Of a DNA stretch of 64,000 nt, positions 36,138 through 45,570 are shown in pieces. A model generated the notes under the pieces. That model was given only the letters and a program-made list of their open reading frames with translations, did not search any database and had not been told where the DNA came from. The number at the start of each line of letters is the position of its first letter. Positions within the stretch are counted from its first letter, which is position 1. Position numbers and translations under genes: made by a program. This stretch comes from Fidelibacterota bacterium (lineage in GTDB: Bacteria; Fidelibacterota; Marinisomatia; Marinisomatales; TCS55), in NCBI GenBank assembly GCA_016845785.1, contig JAERSH010000013.1:1-64000 (forward strand), given 5' to 3'.

Positions 36138-36803
36138 CTAATCGCCGGTCATTCGAATATAATCATCGAAGTTATTTAATATACCATCTGCATGGCTGCA
36201 TACATTCTTCCGCTTTACATTTTCAGTGAATGCAAAAAATCGACTCGCTGGGCCGTTGGCCTTTAATTCATAATCAGTATAACCATCACCAATGACATGA
36301 ATTTCACCCTCAAGTTCCATTGCATTAACTTGGAGAACTTTCCCCCCTGCTTTGGCCATTGGGTTGTTTGAATCAACACCAATAATCTTTTGCGCCTCAT
36401 CATATATGAATTCATTTGCAAAAACATGGGTTTCATGAATTTCAAATGGTGCCACAACCGGAATAATCATTTCACGAAATCCACCGGAGATAATCCATAT
36501 ATTTTCTTTATACTTCCGTATAAATTCTGCATTTTTCGCAAATGAAGGTGTAATAGATTTCACCAATTGTCCAATAGCCATTTCTACATCTGATCGGTCG
36601 GCATTTAAAAGGGCCATCCGCTGGGAAAGAGATTCATCAAATGTGATTTCGCCTACCATTCCCGCTTGCGTTAATGATTCAATTTTCTGGAGTCGATTTT
36701 CCTTTTCTGGGTGATCCTTTAATGCAATATGAGCCAATTCATCCAAAGATTCTTTGGTGATAATGGTACTGTCAAAATCGATGATCAGATGATCAGGGAA
36801 CAC
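36138..36803 (-). CDS. HAD-family phosphatase (phosphoserine phosphatase-like)
   Basis: A 221-residue hydrolase. Motif I IIDFDSTIITKESLDELA has Asp9 and Asp11, motif II is the ISGG in WIISGGFREMI, motif III GDGYTDYELK. The ESL-x-E cap insertion and overall size fit SerB-like phosphatases, so phosphoserine is a fair guess. It lies 6 bases after a nucleotidyltransferase gene, so a phospho-sugar or phospho-alcohol is also possible. The start is GTG. Confidence 0.8.
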   Translation of the reverse strand: MFPDHLIIDFDSTIITKESLDELAHIALKDHPEKENRLQKIESLTQAGMVGEITFDESLSQRMALLNADRSDVEMAIGQLVKSITPSFAKNAEFIRKYKENIWIISGGFREMIIPVVAPFEIHETHVFANEFIYDEAQKIIGVDSNNPMAKAGGKVLQVNAMELEGEIHVIGDGYTDYELKANGPASRFFAFTENVKRKNVCSHADGILNNFDDYIRMTGD

Positions 36804-36809
36804 AGTGGA

Positions 36810-37538
36810 TCAATTGAACCAATCCGAATGGACCAATTCACGGGCCTTTTCCAGGTCCTCAATAAAATCAATTTCAATACAGGGTAAATCCGATACATCT
36901 TCATAATAAACTGGATGATCAGCCATGAGCGGGTGAATCGCTGCTTCAAAATAATCTGCATTCCCGCCTGCTTCGATGAGCCTATCTAATGAATCCATGA
37001 ATGCTTTAGCAAATGCCGAAGAAAACTTGGCCACACCAATGAATTCGCCTAGAGAATTGCTTTCAATCAGTTCTTTGCCAATGGCCACCAATCGGTTATC
37101 ATCTCCCTCAATCACTTTTACTTCTTCACGACCACAAGGTTTTATTTCCACAGCCAAGGCCGTATCGCGAGTGGATTGAATCACTCGATTCAAAACTTCA
37201 TTGGGATAGAGGACATCCGCATTCATGAGGATAAATGGAGATCCATCTAATAATGCATTACATAATCTCAATGAGTAAGCTGTATTGGTTTCAAAATAAT
37301 GGTGATTGATCACAAATTCAAAATTCAATCCCGGAAATTGGGATTGGACATGATTCATGATTGCTTCTCGATAATACCCCACAACCATAATCACGTCGCT
37401 AATATTTGCGGATTGTATGGCTGATAATTGACGATCTATAATGGGTTTTCCACCTACATCCATGAGACACTTAGGCGTGTCATATGTTACGGGATACAAT
37501 CGACGAGATACGCCTGCGGCTAGAATTACTGCTTTCAT
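36810..37538 (-). CDS. Sugar/alcohol-phosphate nucleotidyltransferase (LicC/IPCT-like)
   Basis: About 242 residues from the ATG at 37538, which places the canonical MKAVILAAGVSRRLYPVT signature at the N terminus. A GTG at 37589 would add 17 residues. KCLMDVGGKPIIDRQL follows. The NTAYSLRLCNALLDG segment, NADVLYP metal site and GEFIGVAKFS strand resemble cytidylyltransferases for choline phosphate or inositol phosphate more than glucose-1-phosphate enzymes. It is divergent from the YejM-like gene and next to a HAD phosphatase. Confidence 0.75.
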   Translation of the reverse strand: MKAVILAAGVSRRLYPVTYDTPKCLMDVGGKPIIDRQLSAIQSANISDVIMVVGYYREAIMNHVQSQFPGLNFEFVINHHYFETNTAYSLRLCNALLDGSPFILMNADVLYPNEVLNRVIQSTRDTALAVEIKPCGREEVKVIEGDDNRLVAIGKELIESNSLGEFIGVAKFSSAFAKAFMDSLDRLIEAGGNADYFEAAIHPLMADHPVYYEDVSDLPCIEIDFIEDLEKARELVHSDWFN

Positions 37539-37634
37539 AGGAGGCGAAATTACTTCTGATAGTTCTTGTGATGAAAAATAAATTATCACGTTAATTTCAC
37601 CACCTAGTTTTCACGGAATAATCTTAATTACATC

Positions 37635-39563
37635 ATGACACGACTCACCGTTTTTTACATCCTCAACTGGTTTGCCCTATTTGTCTATATATTGAATTCA
37701 ACCATATATCTGAGCCAAGGAGATATGGGATTATTTCTTTTATTCATGACAGTGAATACACCCTTTTTCCTCATATTAATAACAAAAGGGATGACCAAAG
37801 GAATCGCCAAAATATTCAAATCTGACGAATTTGGATTGCGCTATCTCGCTGTAATTATTTTAGGGGTGATTTATTTTTCAACGGCGATAGATGAAAAAAT
37901 TCTATCCATTTATCGGGATCATTTCAACTTACAATTGTTCTCGCTCTTATTTGAACCGGGCGTTATGCAGGATATGGGTGTGCAGACTTCCGATATCCTA
38001 GGATTAATCTTTCGTTTTGTGGGCATCATGGTATGGGTGATCGGCTCCCTATTTATTTCAAATTGGGTGTATCAATATAAGTTAAGCTCAATCCCTCAAC
38101 TCATTTCATCCAATGTGAAAATTGGTTTTAAAGTCCTCATTTATTTATCTGTAATTGAAAAATTATTATTCTCCTATTTTCATTACACAGATCGGCAAGC
38201 CACCAATCAAAATTGGAATTCCGTTCCATCTTACACACCACTTCGTATGAGCAAAGTGTGGACGCCCCTTCTAGAACCACCTACGGAGGCAGAGAAAGAA
38301 GCAGCAAAAATTAATGCTGATTATGAAAATGAATTTTTGTCGGCGCACTTAAAGCTCGAAGAAAATGTGGAGAATATCACGGCCAAATATTCTGACATGA
38401 ATGTGGTATTTCTCGTGTTTGAGTCCCTTCGTTCTGATATGAATGATCCTGAGATTATGCCAAACCTTCACCAATTCAGCCAAGAGTGGATTTCAAGTCA
38501 GCAACATTTCAGCAATAGCAATTGTACCGGTAATGGCACTTTTGGCGTGTTAACTGGATTAACGCCATTCTATTGGTATCCGTCTTATAAAAAAGAACTA
38601 CAGCCTTCTGCCTTATCAATTTTTGACCAATTGGATTATCAGGTGGATATATACACCACCACAGAGCTGGGTTATTCAGATATGGATAAACATATCTTTA
38701 CCGATGCCTTTGATGGGGTCTATAAGTTTACCGGTTATGGCGGCGGCTTAGGGCATCCCATGGTAAAACGAAGCAACCTATATAAATGGGATGAAATGAT
38801 GGTGGATGAATTTCTAACTAATTTTACCCGTGAAGATAAAGACGGCCCAAGTCTCAGTTACCTTTGGTTTTATTCTACCCATTTTAATTATTACTTCCCT
38901 GAATCGTTCGGAAAATTTGAGCCGTACATAAAGCGCCATTATCAAATCTATGAAAAGGGACTTCAGAAAGAATCGGATTTAGTCTTTAATCGATATAAAA
39001 ATGCTGCCCATTATGTGGACCATCTCATTGGTAGGATTGTGGCAGAAATCAAAAACAGCGGCCAGTGGGAAAATACTATTTTGGTGGTGACCGGTGATCA
39101 TGGTGAAGAATTCAATGAATTCGGACGGTTTGCCCATTCCTATTCATTTAAGAATGTGCAGGCATCAACCCCATTTGCCATGCATGTACCCGGCACTGCA
39201 CAATCTAAATATAAAATAACCAGCCATGCAGATATCATGCCCACCATTATGGATTACATGGATGTCTCTATACCGTTTAACCAATTTCTTTCCGGAAAAT
39301 CATTGTTACAATATGATGAAAATAAAGATTTTGCATTGGTACAGGAATGCGTGGTCACCAAACGTCCCGGCAAATTCATGATTGCGGATCAAGATTGGAA
39401 AATGGAATTTCGATTGTCCGGAGATAAAATCGAATCGGGATTACTAGAAACGATTCAAGACAAACCGGTGAAGTCTGATACCGCTTCCCATTTTATAGAA
39501 ATTAAACAAGGATTGCTTAAAAAAGCTGAATCCAATTTAGGGCATTATTCGACTCAAAATTAA
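37635..39563 (+). CDS. YejM/PbgA-like membrane protein with sulfatase-fold periplasmic domain
   Basis: A 642-residue protein with about five N-terminal membrane helices (within 1-180), an amphipathic linker, then an alkaline-phosphatase/sulfatase fold. VVFLVFESLRSDM opens the domain (Glu263 metal-type). SNCTGNGTFGVLTGLTPFYW holds the Thr302 position, like the GN-T-GIFGL-YG motif of YejM. TGDHGEEFNEFGRFAHS is the C-terminal metal motif. In enterobacteria YejM controls LPS synthesis through LapB/FtsH. Some relatives are lipid-modifying phosphotransferases. It is the only plus-strand gene in this envelope block. Confidence 0.8.
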   Translation: MTRLTVFYILNWFALFVYILNSTIYLSQGDMGLFLLFMTVNTPFFLILITKGMTKGIAKIFKSDEFGLRYLAVIILGVIYFSTAIDEKILSIYRDHFNLQLFSLLFEPGVMQDMGVQTSDILGLIFRFVGIMVWVIGSLFISNWVYQYKLSSIPQLISSNVKIGFKVLIYLSVIEKLLFSYFHYTDRQATNQNWNSVPSYTPLRMSKVWTPLLEPPTEAEKEAAKINADYENEFLSAHLKLEENVENITAKYSDMNVVFLVFESLRSDMNDPEIMPNLHQFSQEWISSQQHFSNSNCTGNGTFGVLTGLTPFYWYPSYKKELQPSALSIFDQLDYQVDIYTTTELGYSDMDKHIFTDAFDGVYKFTGYGGGLGHPMVKRSNLYKWDEMMVDEFLTNFTREDKDGPSLSYLWFYSTHFNYYFPESFGKFEPYIKRHYQIYEKGLQKESDLVFNRYKNAAHYVDHLIGRIVAEIKNSGQWENTILVVTGDHGEEFNEFGRFAHSYSFKNVQASTPFAMHVPGTAQSKYKITSHADIMPTIMDYMDVSIPFNQFLSGKSLLQYDENKDFALVQECVVTKRPGKFMIADQDWKMEFRLSGDKIESGLLETIQDKPVKSDTASHFIEIKQGLLKKAESNLGHYSTQN

Positions 39564-40549
39564 AGTCCGTTGAGGGCACCCCAAACTGAATCAGGCTTAA
39601 TCTTTTCTAAGCATAAAAGCGGTTCATCTCGATTATGACATGTATTTTTTAGACAGGGACTGCAGTGAACCTGTTCGTTTACCACACTAGTTTTTGGTCC
39701 GATTGGACTTGTGTTATTGGGATCTCCGGCACCAAATAAAGAAACGGTTGGCACACCCAAATTCGCTGAAATATGGCCTAACCCACTATCTGCAGCAATG
39801 GCGCCCCTACATTGGGCAATGAGGGCCATACTTTGGCGCAGTGAATATGCACCGGCAATCGATCGCACATGATTTCTTCCGGAAGCATTTTGAATAATCA
39901 AACCGGCACTTTGATCGCCTTTCCCCCCAAATATTAAAATCGGATCATCCCCATGATCTATAATCTCAAGTGCACGGCGTTGGGGAATCGTCCGTGACGA
40001 TGCGACACTAAATGGAAAAAATGCTACCGCATTCGTCATATCCATTTTAGACAATTCTTCCATGGCCCATTGGTTTTCTTCTGATGATAATTGAATCCCC
40101 ATTCCATGTTCCGGTGAACTATCCTGATATGCAACATCCAATAAATTCAAATAATATTGAGAACGGTGAATCGGTTTCTTTGATTTCTGAATTGCGTGAG
40201 TCAATAAGGGAGAGCGGCCTTGGCTTTTGTATCCGATTCGTTCAGGTGTTTTAGAATGTTTGGCTAAAAATGCGGCTCGGTAAGAATCAGATAAAAGATA
40301 AAATTGATCTAAATCCAACGCACTTAAACTTCGACCTACATTGCGGGTGGCTCTTAATCCGGACAAATCCTTTTGTTGAAAAGAAACAATTTCATCAATG
40401 GTGGGGTGATGTTGGAAAATTGGTGCCACCCATGATTTGCAAATGGCCAAAATAATTGCATCCGGATTTTCTTTTCTGAGTCGATTGAAAAATGGCAGCG
40501 CCATAACCCCATCCCCAACCCAATTCGGACAGAATACTCCGACCCTCAA
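39560..40549 (-). CDS. Glycosyltransferase family 9 (heptosyltransferase-like)
   Basis: A 329-residue GT-B enzyme. The N-terminal MRVGVFCPNWVGDGVMALPF and the C-terminal GAIAADSGLGHISANLGVPTVSLFGAGDP are standard for LPS heptosyltransferases of the WaaF type, and the CSPCLKNTC..R tail is also seen there. The substrate in this organism may be another sugar. The start is TTG, overlapping the next gene's stop by 4 bases. Confidence 0.88.
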   Translation of the reverse strand: MRVGVFCPNWVGDGVMALPFFNRLRKENPDAIILAICKSWVAPIFQHHPTIDEIVSFQQKDLSGLRATRNVGRSLSALDLDQFYLLSDSYRAAFLAKHSKTPERIGYKSQGRSPLLTHAIQKSKKPIHRSQYYLNLLDVAYQDSSPEHGMGIQLSSEENQWAMEELSKMDMTNAVAFFPFSVASSRTIPQRRALEIIDHGDDPILIFGGKGDQSAGLIIQNASGRNHVRSIAGAYSLRQSMALIAQCRGAIAADSGLGHISANLGVPTVSLFGAGDPNNTSPIGPKTSVVNEQVHCSPCLKNTCHNRDEPLLCLEKIKPDSVWGALNGL

Positions 40550-41631
40550 GATCGCTCTTTCAATTTAGATTCTATTGCATCTACCAGTCGATGAGATGCT
40601 TTACCATCTGTCCGATATAAATATTCAGTTTGACTGGCTTGCCTTTCTTGGCTTAGATCAGTAGGGTATTCCAATCCATGATACACCAATGATGGCAAAT
40701 CATCGGGATTGTCTAATTGAAATGCAAAATCCACATTGTCCATCCTTGCCATGTCCATCTTTTTTAGAAATCGTTGATGGAAGATTCTGTGCTTCAAACG
40801 AAGGTTAAAACAAGTGGCCATAATGATCGGACGATCCAAATAAAGATACTCGAACATGGTGGATGATATATCCGAAACCAGCATATCTGCCATATGGTAA
40901 TAAGGTATAATATTATAGTCTGATGGGGGCGCCAAATAAATATGATCAAATTCATTTGCTAATTTTTGGATGGCTTGACTCTGGTACAAATACCGATCTT
41001 GAAACCAACTAAAATTATGGAGTTTCACAATAATATTGGTCTCATAACTCAGTTTGCCGAGGATAGGTAAAAATTGATCCAAAGATGTGGGATAGAAACT
41101 GGGGGCATATAAAACCGTTTTTTGATCTGGATTTAATCCGAGGGATTTCAAATCAATTGTAGTTTCAGTGGATACCAGTGGATCACATTTGGTAAATCCT
41201 GTGAGGGCAAGATTGGTATGGCCGTGGGCCTTCAATTCGCTTAATCTTGATTCCGATTCCACTGATCGTAAATCGATCCGCGGATCAATGTCGTTATAAT
41301 AAGATTGTTTGAGTCCAATGCCATGATAGACCATGACGGCTAAAGTCTCTTCAGTGACTATCGAATTTAATTGTCCCACATTGCCGACCATAACCACATC
41401 AAATGATTGATCCAGTATTTCTTTAATGCGATCTTGTTCATTATCGTTTCGGATGGTTTCAATGTGGAGGGCACCACATCCTTCATAGAAAGCGGACTGT
41501 TCAGACTTGGGCATATGGGCTGGCATGGATGCATATACTTCATAATCCCCCCTATTCCTCATTTCATCTATAATGGGAATAAAATTGGGTAAATAATAGA
41601 GATGGTGGTTTTCAAAGAGTACTTTTGTCAT
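40546..41631 (-). CDS. CDP-glycerol glycerophosphotransferase-like protein
   Basis: A 361-residue GT-B-like protein. Features of the TagB/TagF family include VYHGIGLKQSYYND, the LTGFTKCDPLV segment, KTVLYAPSFYPTSLDQ and the phosphate-binding end MADMLVSDISSTMFEYLYLDRPII. Such enzymes add polyol-phosphate units to wall or capsular polymers. In a Gram-negative setting it may decorate LPS or a capsule. Neighbours on both sides are glycosyltransferases. Confidence 0.82.
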   Translation of the reverse strand: MTKVLFENHHLYYLPNFIPIIDEMRNRGDYEVYASMPAHMPKSEQSAFYEGCGALHIETIRNDNEQDRIKEILDQSFDVVMVGNVGQLNSIVTEETLAVMVYHGIGLKQSYYNDIDPRIDLRSVESESRLSELKAHGHTNLALTGFTKCDPLVSTETTIDLKSLGLNPDQKTVLYAPSFYPTSLDQFLPILGKLSYETNIIVKLHNFSWFQDRYLYQSQAIQKLANEFDHIYLAPPSDYNIIPYYHMADMLVSDISSTMFEYLYLDRPIIMATCFNLRLKHRIFHQRFLKKMDMARMDNVDFAFQLDNPDDLPSLVYHGLEYPTDLSQERQASQTEYLYRTDGKASHRLVDAIESKLKERS

Positions 41632-41640
41632 GATGAAAAT

Positions 41641-42753
41641 CTAACGGTGAAGTTGGGCCATATGACTATAGAAATGGGATTCCAAGTGATCTAACATGCC
41701 ATCTATAGTGAATTGACTTTCCATCTTTTGTTTGGCTTCTTTTCCCCATTGTTCCAATTCACCAGTGCCATGATGATCAAGTCCAAATTGGATAGCGTCC
41801 ATAATTTGTTCTACCGACAATTCATTTATGATATATCCGGATTGACAATGATGTATTAATTCAGGAACACCATTTACGTTCGAGGCAAATACCGGTTTCC
41901 CGAGGGCCATGCTTTCCATGGCAACATTGGGCATCCCTTCATGACGAGAAGGCATGATAACAAAATCTGCCGCCTGAATCACACGGGATAATTCATGTTG
42001 AAATCCGATGAGTTTTATACGGTTTGTCAGGCCATTTTTTTCAATCTGACGATTGAGTGCATTCCGTTCTTTGCCCGTCCCCGCAATTAGAATTGAAAAT
42101 GGTTTAGCCGTTCCATTTAATTTGGAAACGGCATCAATCAATAGGTCAAACCCCTTTTGAATGGTGAGTCGTCCCGCCGCAACAAAAACCAAATGATCTT
42201 CAGGAATATTCCAAATCTTATGGATATTCATGGGCCGAATAGTGCCATTCGATTTGATGCCATTATAAATCACTTTGGTTTTTTCACTATCCATCCACGG
42301 GAATTGATTATAGGTATCCCGAATCGATTGGGTGTTGGTAATGATACTGTCTACCAATCCCGCCGTTTTTTTATGCTTCCAGATATCTCGAAAAAGCTGA
42401 ATACCATTCCTTGCAATGATTACAGGAACTTTGGCCAATCTCGCAGCAATCCCTGCCACACGAATATCCTTTTTTAAATTCAGTACGATGACATCCACAT
42501 TTTCTCGCTCGAGGATACGTTTTGTATGCCAGATTTTGAAAGGACTATAATCTTCAAAAAAATTTAATGGAATAATATTTAATCCTTTATCCCGGGCATT
42601 GGATAGAAATATGGAATTGCCCTTCCCCGAAACCATAACGCGGTGACCTCTGCCACTCAATCCACTTGCCGCTGTCACCATCCATTTTTCACCCCCTCCC
42701 CATTTATGGGATGAGATCGAATTGCTAAATAGTATATTTAATTTTTTGGCCAT
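41641..42753 (-). CDS. Glycosyltransferase family 4
   Basis: A 370-residue GT-B glycosyltransferase. The N-terminal Gly-rich acceptor region (HKWGGGEKWMVTAASGLSGRG) and the donor-binding C-terminal domain (VAAGRLTIQKGFDLLIDAV and MPSRHEGMPNVAMESMALGK with the E-x7-E pair) are typical of GT4. It is separated from the ABC exporter by 5 bases. The substrate is unknown. Confidence 0.9.
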   Translation of the reverse strand: MAKKLNILFSNSISSHKWGGGEKWMVTAASGLSGRGHRVMVSGKGNSIFLSNARDKGLNIIPLNFFEDYSPFKIWHTKRILERENVDVIVLNLKKDIRVAGIAARLAKVPVIIARNGIQLFRDIWKHKKTAGLVDSIITNTQSIRDTYNQFPWMDSEKTKVIYNGIKSNGTIRPMNIHKIWNIPEDHLVFVAAGRLTIQKGFDLLIDAVSKLNGTAKPFSILIAGTGKERNALNRQIEKNGLTNRIKLIGFQHELSRVIQAADFVIMPSRHEGMPNVAMESMALGKPVFASNVNGVPELIHHCQSGYIINELSVEQIMDAIQFGLDHHGTGELEQWGKEAKQKMESQFTIDGMLDHLESHFYSHMAQLHR

Positions 42754-42758
42754 GGGCC

Positions 42759-44591
42759 TTAATCAAATTGTATATCATAGAGACGTCGATACAAACCGCC
42801 ATTTTCGTATAATTCATTATGGGTGCCCGTTTCTACGACACGTCCTTTTTCAATGACCACAATTTTATCTGCATTTTGAACGGTGGATAATCGATGAGCA
42901 ATCACCAATGCAGTTCGGTCTTTCATTAATGTTTCAATGGCCTTCTGCACCTTTTTTTCCGACTCTGTATCTAATGCAGATGTGGCTTCATCTAAAATGA
43001 GGATGGGTGGATTTTTCAATAATGCACGAGCGATGGCCAATCGTTGTTTTTGTCCACCGGATAAATTCACGCCCCGCTCCCCGATCAAGGTATCAAATCC
43101 ATTCGGTGTTTGTTCAATAAATTCAAGCGCATTGGCCGCTTCGGCGGCTTTTCGAATTGCATCTTCACTCACATAGGGTTGAGCATAGGCAATATTATTT
43201 CGAATGGTATCGTTAAATAAAATCACTTCTTGCGTCACAATGCCCATATGCCCTCGAATGGAGGATAAGGTAGCATCTCTCAAATCATGGCCATCAATCT
43301 TGATGGCACCTGTGGATACATCATAAAACCGGGGGATGAGGTCCGCAATTGTAGACTTCCCCGATCCACTGGGGCCAACCATGGCCACCACTTCACCTTT
43401 GTTGATGGTAAAACTCAATTCATCCAATACCAAATCATCTCCATCATTGTATTCAAAATGGACATTTTCAAATGCGATGGATTTACTAAAATCACCCAAG
43501 TCCACCGCATCAGCTTTTTCCACAATCTCCGCCGGTGTGTCTAATAAATCAAAAATCCGTTCGGCCGAAGCAGCACCAACTTGAATACGCAGATTCACAT
43601 TGCTCATTTGTTTGATGGGCCCAAGTATGGAAAACAGAATCACAATAAATCGGATAAAGTCCTCTGCGCTCACACCCTCGTTAGACAACACTTCCATTCC
43701 ACCATACCAAAGGAGGACCACCCCAATGATGACACCGAAACTTTCGGTCACCGGTGCGGAGATCAAATCCAACCGAGCTCTTTTTAACAGCAGTTTAAAA
43801 TAATGCTGACTTTCGCCTGTGAATTTTTTCACTTCCTCTTTTTCATTTACAAATGCTTTTACAATCCGAATGGAGGATAAGGTCTCAGTCAAAATTTGCA
43901 TAATTTCCGCAATCTTGGCTTGAGTCCGCCTTGATTTTCTTCGGATACTCCGGCCGATGCTGATAATGGCAATCCCTGCCAATGGAATAATGACTATGGC
44001 GATGAGGGCCAACTTCCAACTAATGATAAATAAAAGGGTGACAAAGGTGAGGATATTGATCGGCTCCACAAAAAGGCGTTGAAATACCACAGCCAATGCC
44101 ACTTGAAGTTGCTCCACATCATTCATGACGATGGATGTAATGGAACCGGTTTGTCGTTTATGAAAATAGCCCAATGATAAAGTTTGGATGTGTTTATATA
44201 AACGATCTCGAATATCTTTTACCAATTTTAATTCCACCACACGCAGAAGGATATTCTTTGTATAAAGAAAAATATTTTTAGTAAAAAAGACCGCCAATAA
44301 GGTCATGCATAATACTTTTAATGATTCCGCCGGTGTCTCCCTTAAAATGAGCACATTGGTCCAATATTTCAACTGCTCATTGGGTGTAAGTGTGGTTTTG
44401 TTGGCCCATTCCATTTGGGATTGAACAATCTTGTCAAAATCAGACAATACATTGTTAATCAATGATGCCACCAGCCACATGGATGTACTATTCAATAATA
44501 CAAAAATGATGGCCGAAAGGGATGATATGATGATATAGGGCCAAAAACGGAACAGTAGCCGTCCCATGCGCCTATAGACAGAACCAGACAT
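42759..44591 (-). CDS. MsbA-like lipid/polysaccharide ABC exporter
   Basis: A 610-residue half-transporter with six N-terminal membrane helices (1-330) and a nucleotide-binding domain (about 365-605): Walker A GPSGSGKST, signature LSGGQKQRLAIARAL, Walker B ILILDEATSALD and His-loop VIAHRLST. It belongs to the MsbA/ABCB lipid flippase class, which would move the glycolipid built by the adjacent transferases across the inner membrane. A long extracytosolic loop (about 50-80) is visible after the first helix. Confidence 0.88.
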   Translation of the reverse strand: MSGSVYRRMGRLLFRFWPYIIISSLSAIIFVLLNSTSMWLVASLINNVLSDFDKIVQSQMEWANKTTLTPNEQLKYWTNVLILRETPAESLKVLCMTLLAVFFTKNIFLYTKNILLRVVELKLVKDIRDRLYKHIQTLSLGYFHKRQTGSITSIVMNDVEQLQVALAVVFQRLFVEPINILTFVTLLFIISWKLALIAIVIIPLAGIAIISIGRSIRRKSRRTQAKIAEIMQILTETLSSIRIVKAFVNEKEEVKKFTGESQHYFKLLLKRARLDLISAPVTESFGVIIGVVLLWYGGMEVLSNEGVSAEDFIRFIVILFSILGPIKQMSNVNLRIQVGAASAERIFDLLDTPAEIVEKADAVDLGDFSKSIAFENVHFEYNDGDDLVLDELSFTINKGEVVAMVGPSGSGKSTIADLIPRFYDVSTGAIKIDGHDLRDATLSSIRGHMGIVTQEVILFNDTIRNNIAYAQPYVSEDAIRKAAEAANALEFIEQTPNGFDTLIGERGVNLSGGQKQRLAIARALLKNPPILILDEATSALDTESEKKVQKAIETLMKDRTALVIAHRLSTVQNADKIVVIEKGRVVETGTHNELYENGGLYRRLYDIQFD

Positions 44592-44675
44592 TGTGTTTAT
44601 TTCTTTATCTTTTGAATGAAAGTATTCAGAGGGAATATAAGTGGAAATTTAAAACAGAAAAACGACTGCTTTCCT

Positions 44676-45104
44676 TTATAAGTTCCTCGAAAATATCATC
44701 AGTTGATGCTGGATTCCTGCCTCTTCAAATAGGGGCCCAACCGATTGAAATCCCAATTTTTCATAAAAACCAATGGCTGTATCCTGGCTGTTGAGATAGA
44801 TATGCTCATTATTCGGGATTCTATCTAAAATAAATTCAGTCATTTTCTTACCTATGCCCAAGGATCGGTATTCATTCAGGACAGCGAATCGTTCCAGTTT
44901 TATCCCTTTATCTGTTTTTCGCCATCGAGCGGTTCCTGCAGGGATATTTCCAATTTCTGCCAATATATAATTTGCCTGATCTTCATTGTTATCAATTTCA
45001 ATATGTTCGGGGATATTGAGTCCTTGAATAAACACTTCTCTTCGGATCGATAATACAGAATCTTTTTCTTCTGCCGTTTTTACTATCTTTATTTGGACAT
45101 CCAT
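44676..45104 (-). CDS. GNAT-family N-acetyltransferase
   Basis: About 142 residues from the ATG at 45104 (a GTG at 45122 adds six). IRREVFIQGLNIPEHIE, the acetyl-CoA loop EYRSLGIGKKMTEFIL and IGFYEKLGFQSVG are typical of ElaA-like small-molecule GNAT enzymes. It is divergent from the GroES-like gene. Substrate unknown. Confidence 0.85.
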   Translation of the reverse strand: MDVQIKIVKTAEEKDSVLSIRREVFIQGLNIPEHIEIDNNEDQANYILAEIGNIPAGTARWRKTDKGIKLERFAVLNEYRSLGIGKKMTEFILDRIPNNEHIYLNSQDTAIGFYEKLGFQSVGPLFEEAGIQHQLMIFSRNL

Positions 45105-45178
45105 GAGATAAATTTCTGACACGAATTATACTATATCCAATAGTTGATTACTCTGTTTTTTCACCCCTAATTTCTACC

Positions 45179-45559
45179 ATGCGTAGTAAGAATAAACAAA
45201 TCCTTGTGGTGGGTGATCGTGTCTTGATCCGCCCGGACAAAGGTGAAAAGAAATCCAAAGCAGGGCTTTATCTACCCCCCAGTGTGGTGGAGAAGCAAGA
45301 AGTCTTGAGTGGGATTGTTGTAGAAGTAGGTCCCGGCATCCCTCTGGGAAATCCGGAAGAAAATCTGGATGAACCTTGGTCGAGCAACGATGGGGGTTCG
45401 GTGAAATATATTCCACCGCAGGCAGAAGTGGGCGACATGGCCTTGTTCGTGAATAAAGCATCCATCGAGGTGAAAATTGAAAATGAAGATTACCTCATTA
45501 TGCCCCAATCCGCTATTCTCATCCTGATTCGGGATGACCTCCACGGTCTCGCTGATTAA
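45179..45559 (+). CDS. GroES-like co-chaperonin, divergent
   Basis: A 126-residue Cpn10-fold protein: VVGDRVLIRPDKGEKKSKAG, YLPPSVVEKQEVLSGIVVEVG, then a long insert (PLGNPEENLDEPWSSNDGG), VGDMALFVNKASIEVKIENE and DYLIMPQSAILILI. It is about 30 residues longer than normal GroES, mostly because of the insert where the mobile-loop/roof area would differ. No GroEL lies in the window. It starts the plus-strand pair with hemW. Confidence 0.85.
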   Translation: MRSKNKQILVVGDRVLIRPDKGEKKSKAGLYLPPSVVEKQEVLSGIVVEVGPGIPLGNPEENLDEPWSSNDGGSVKYIPPQAEVGDMALFVNKASIEVKIENEDYLIMPQSAILILIRDDLHGLAD

Positions 45560-45570
45560 TTATTTCTGAT

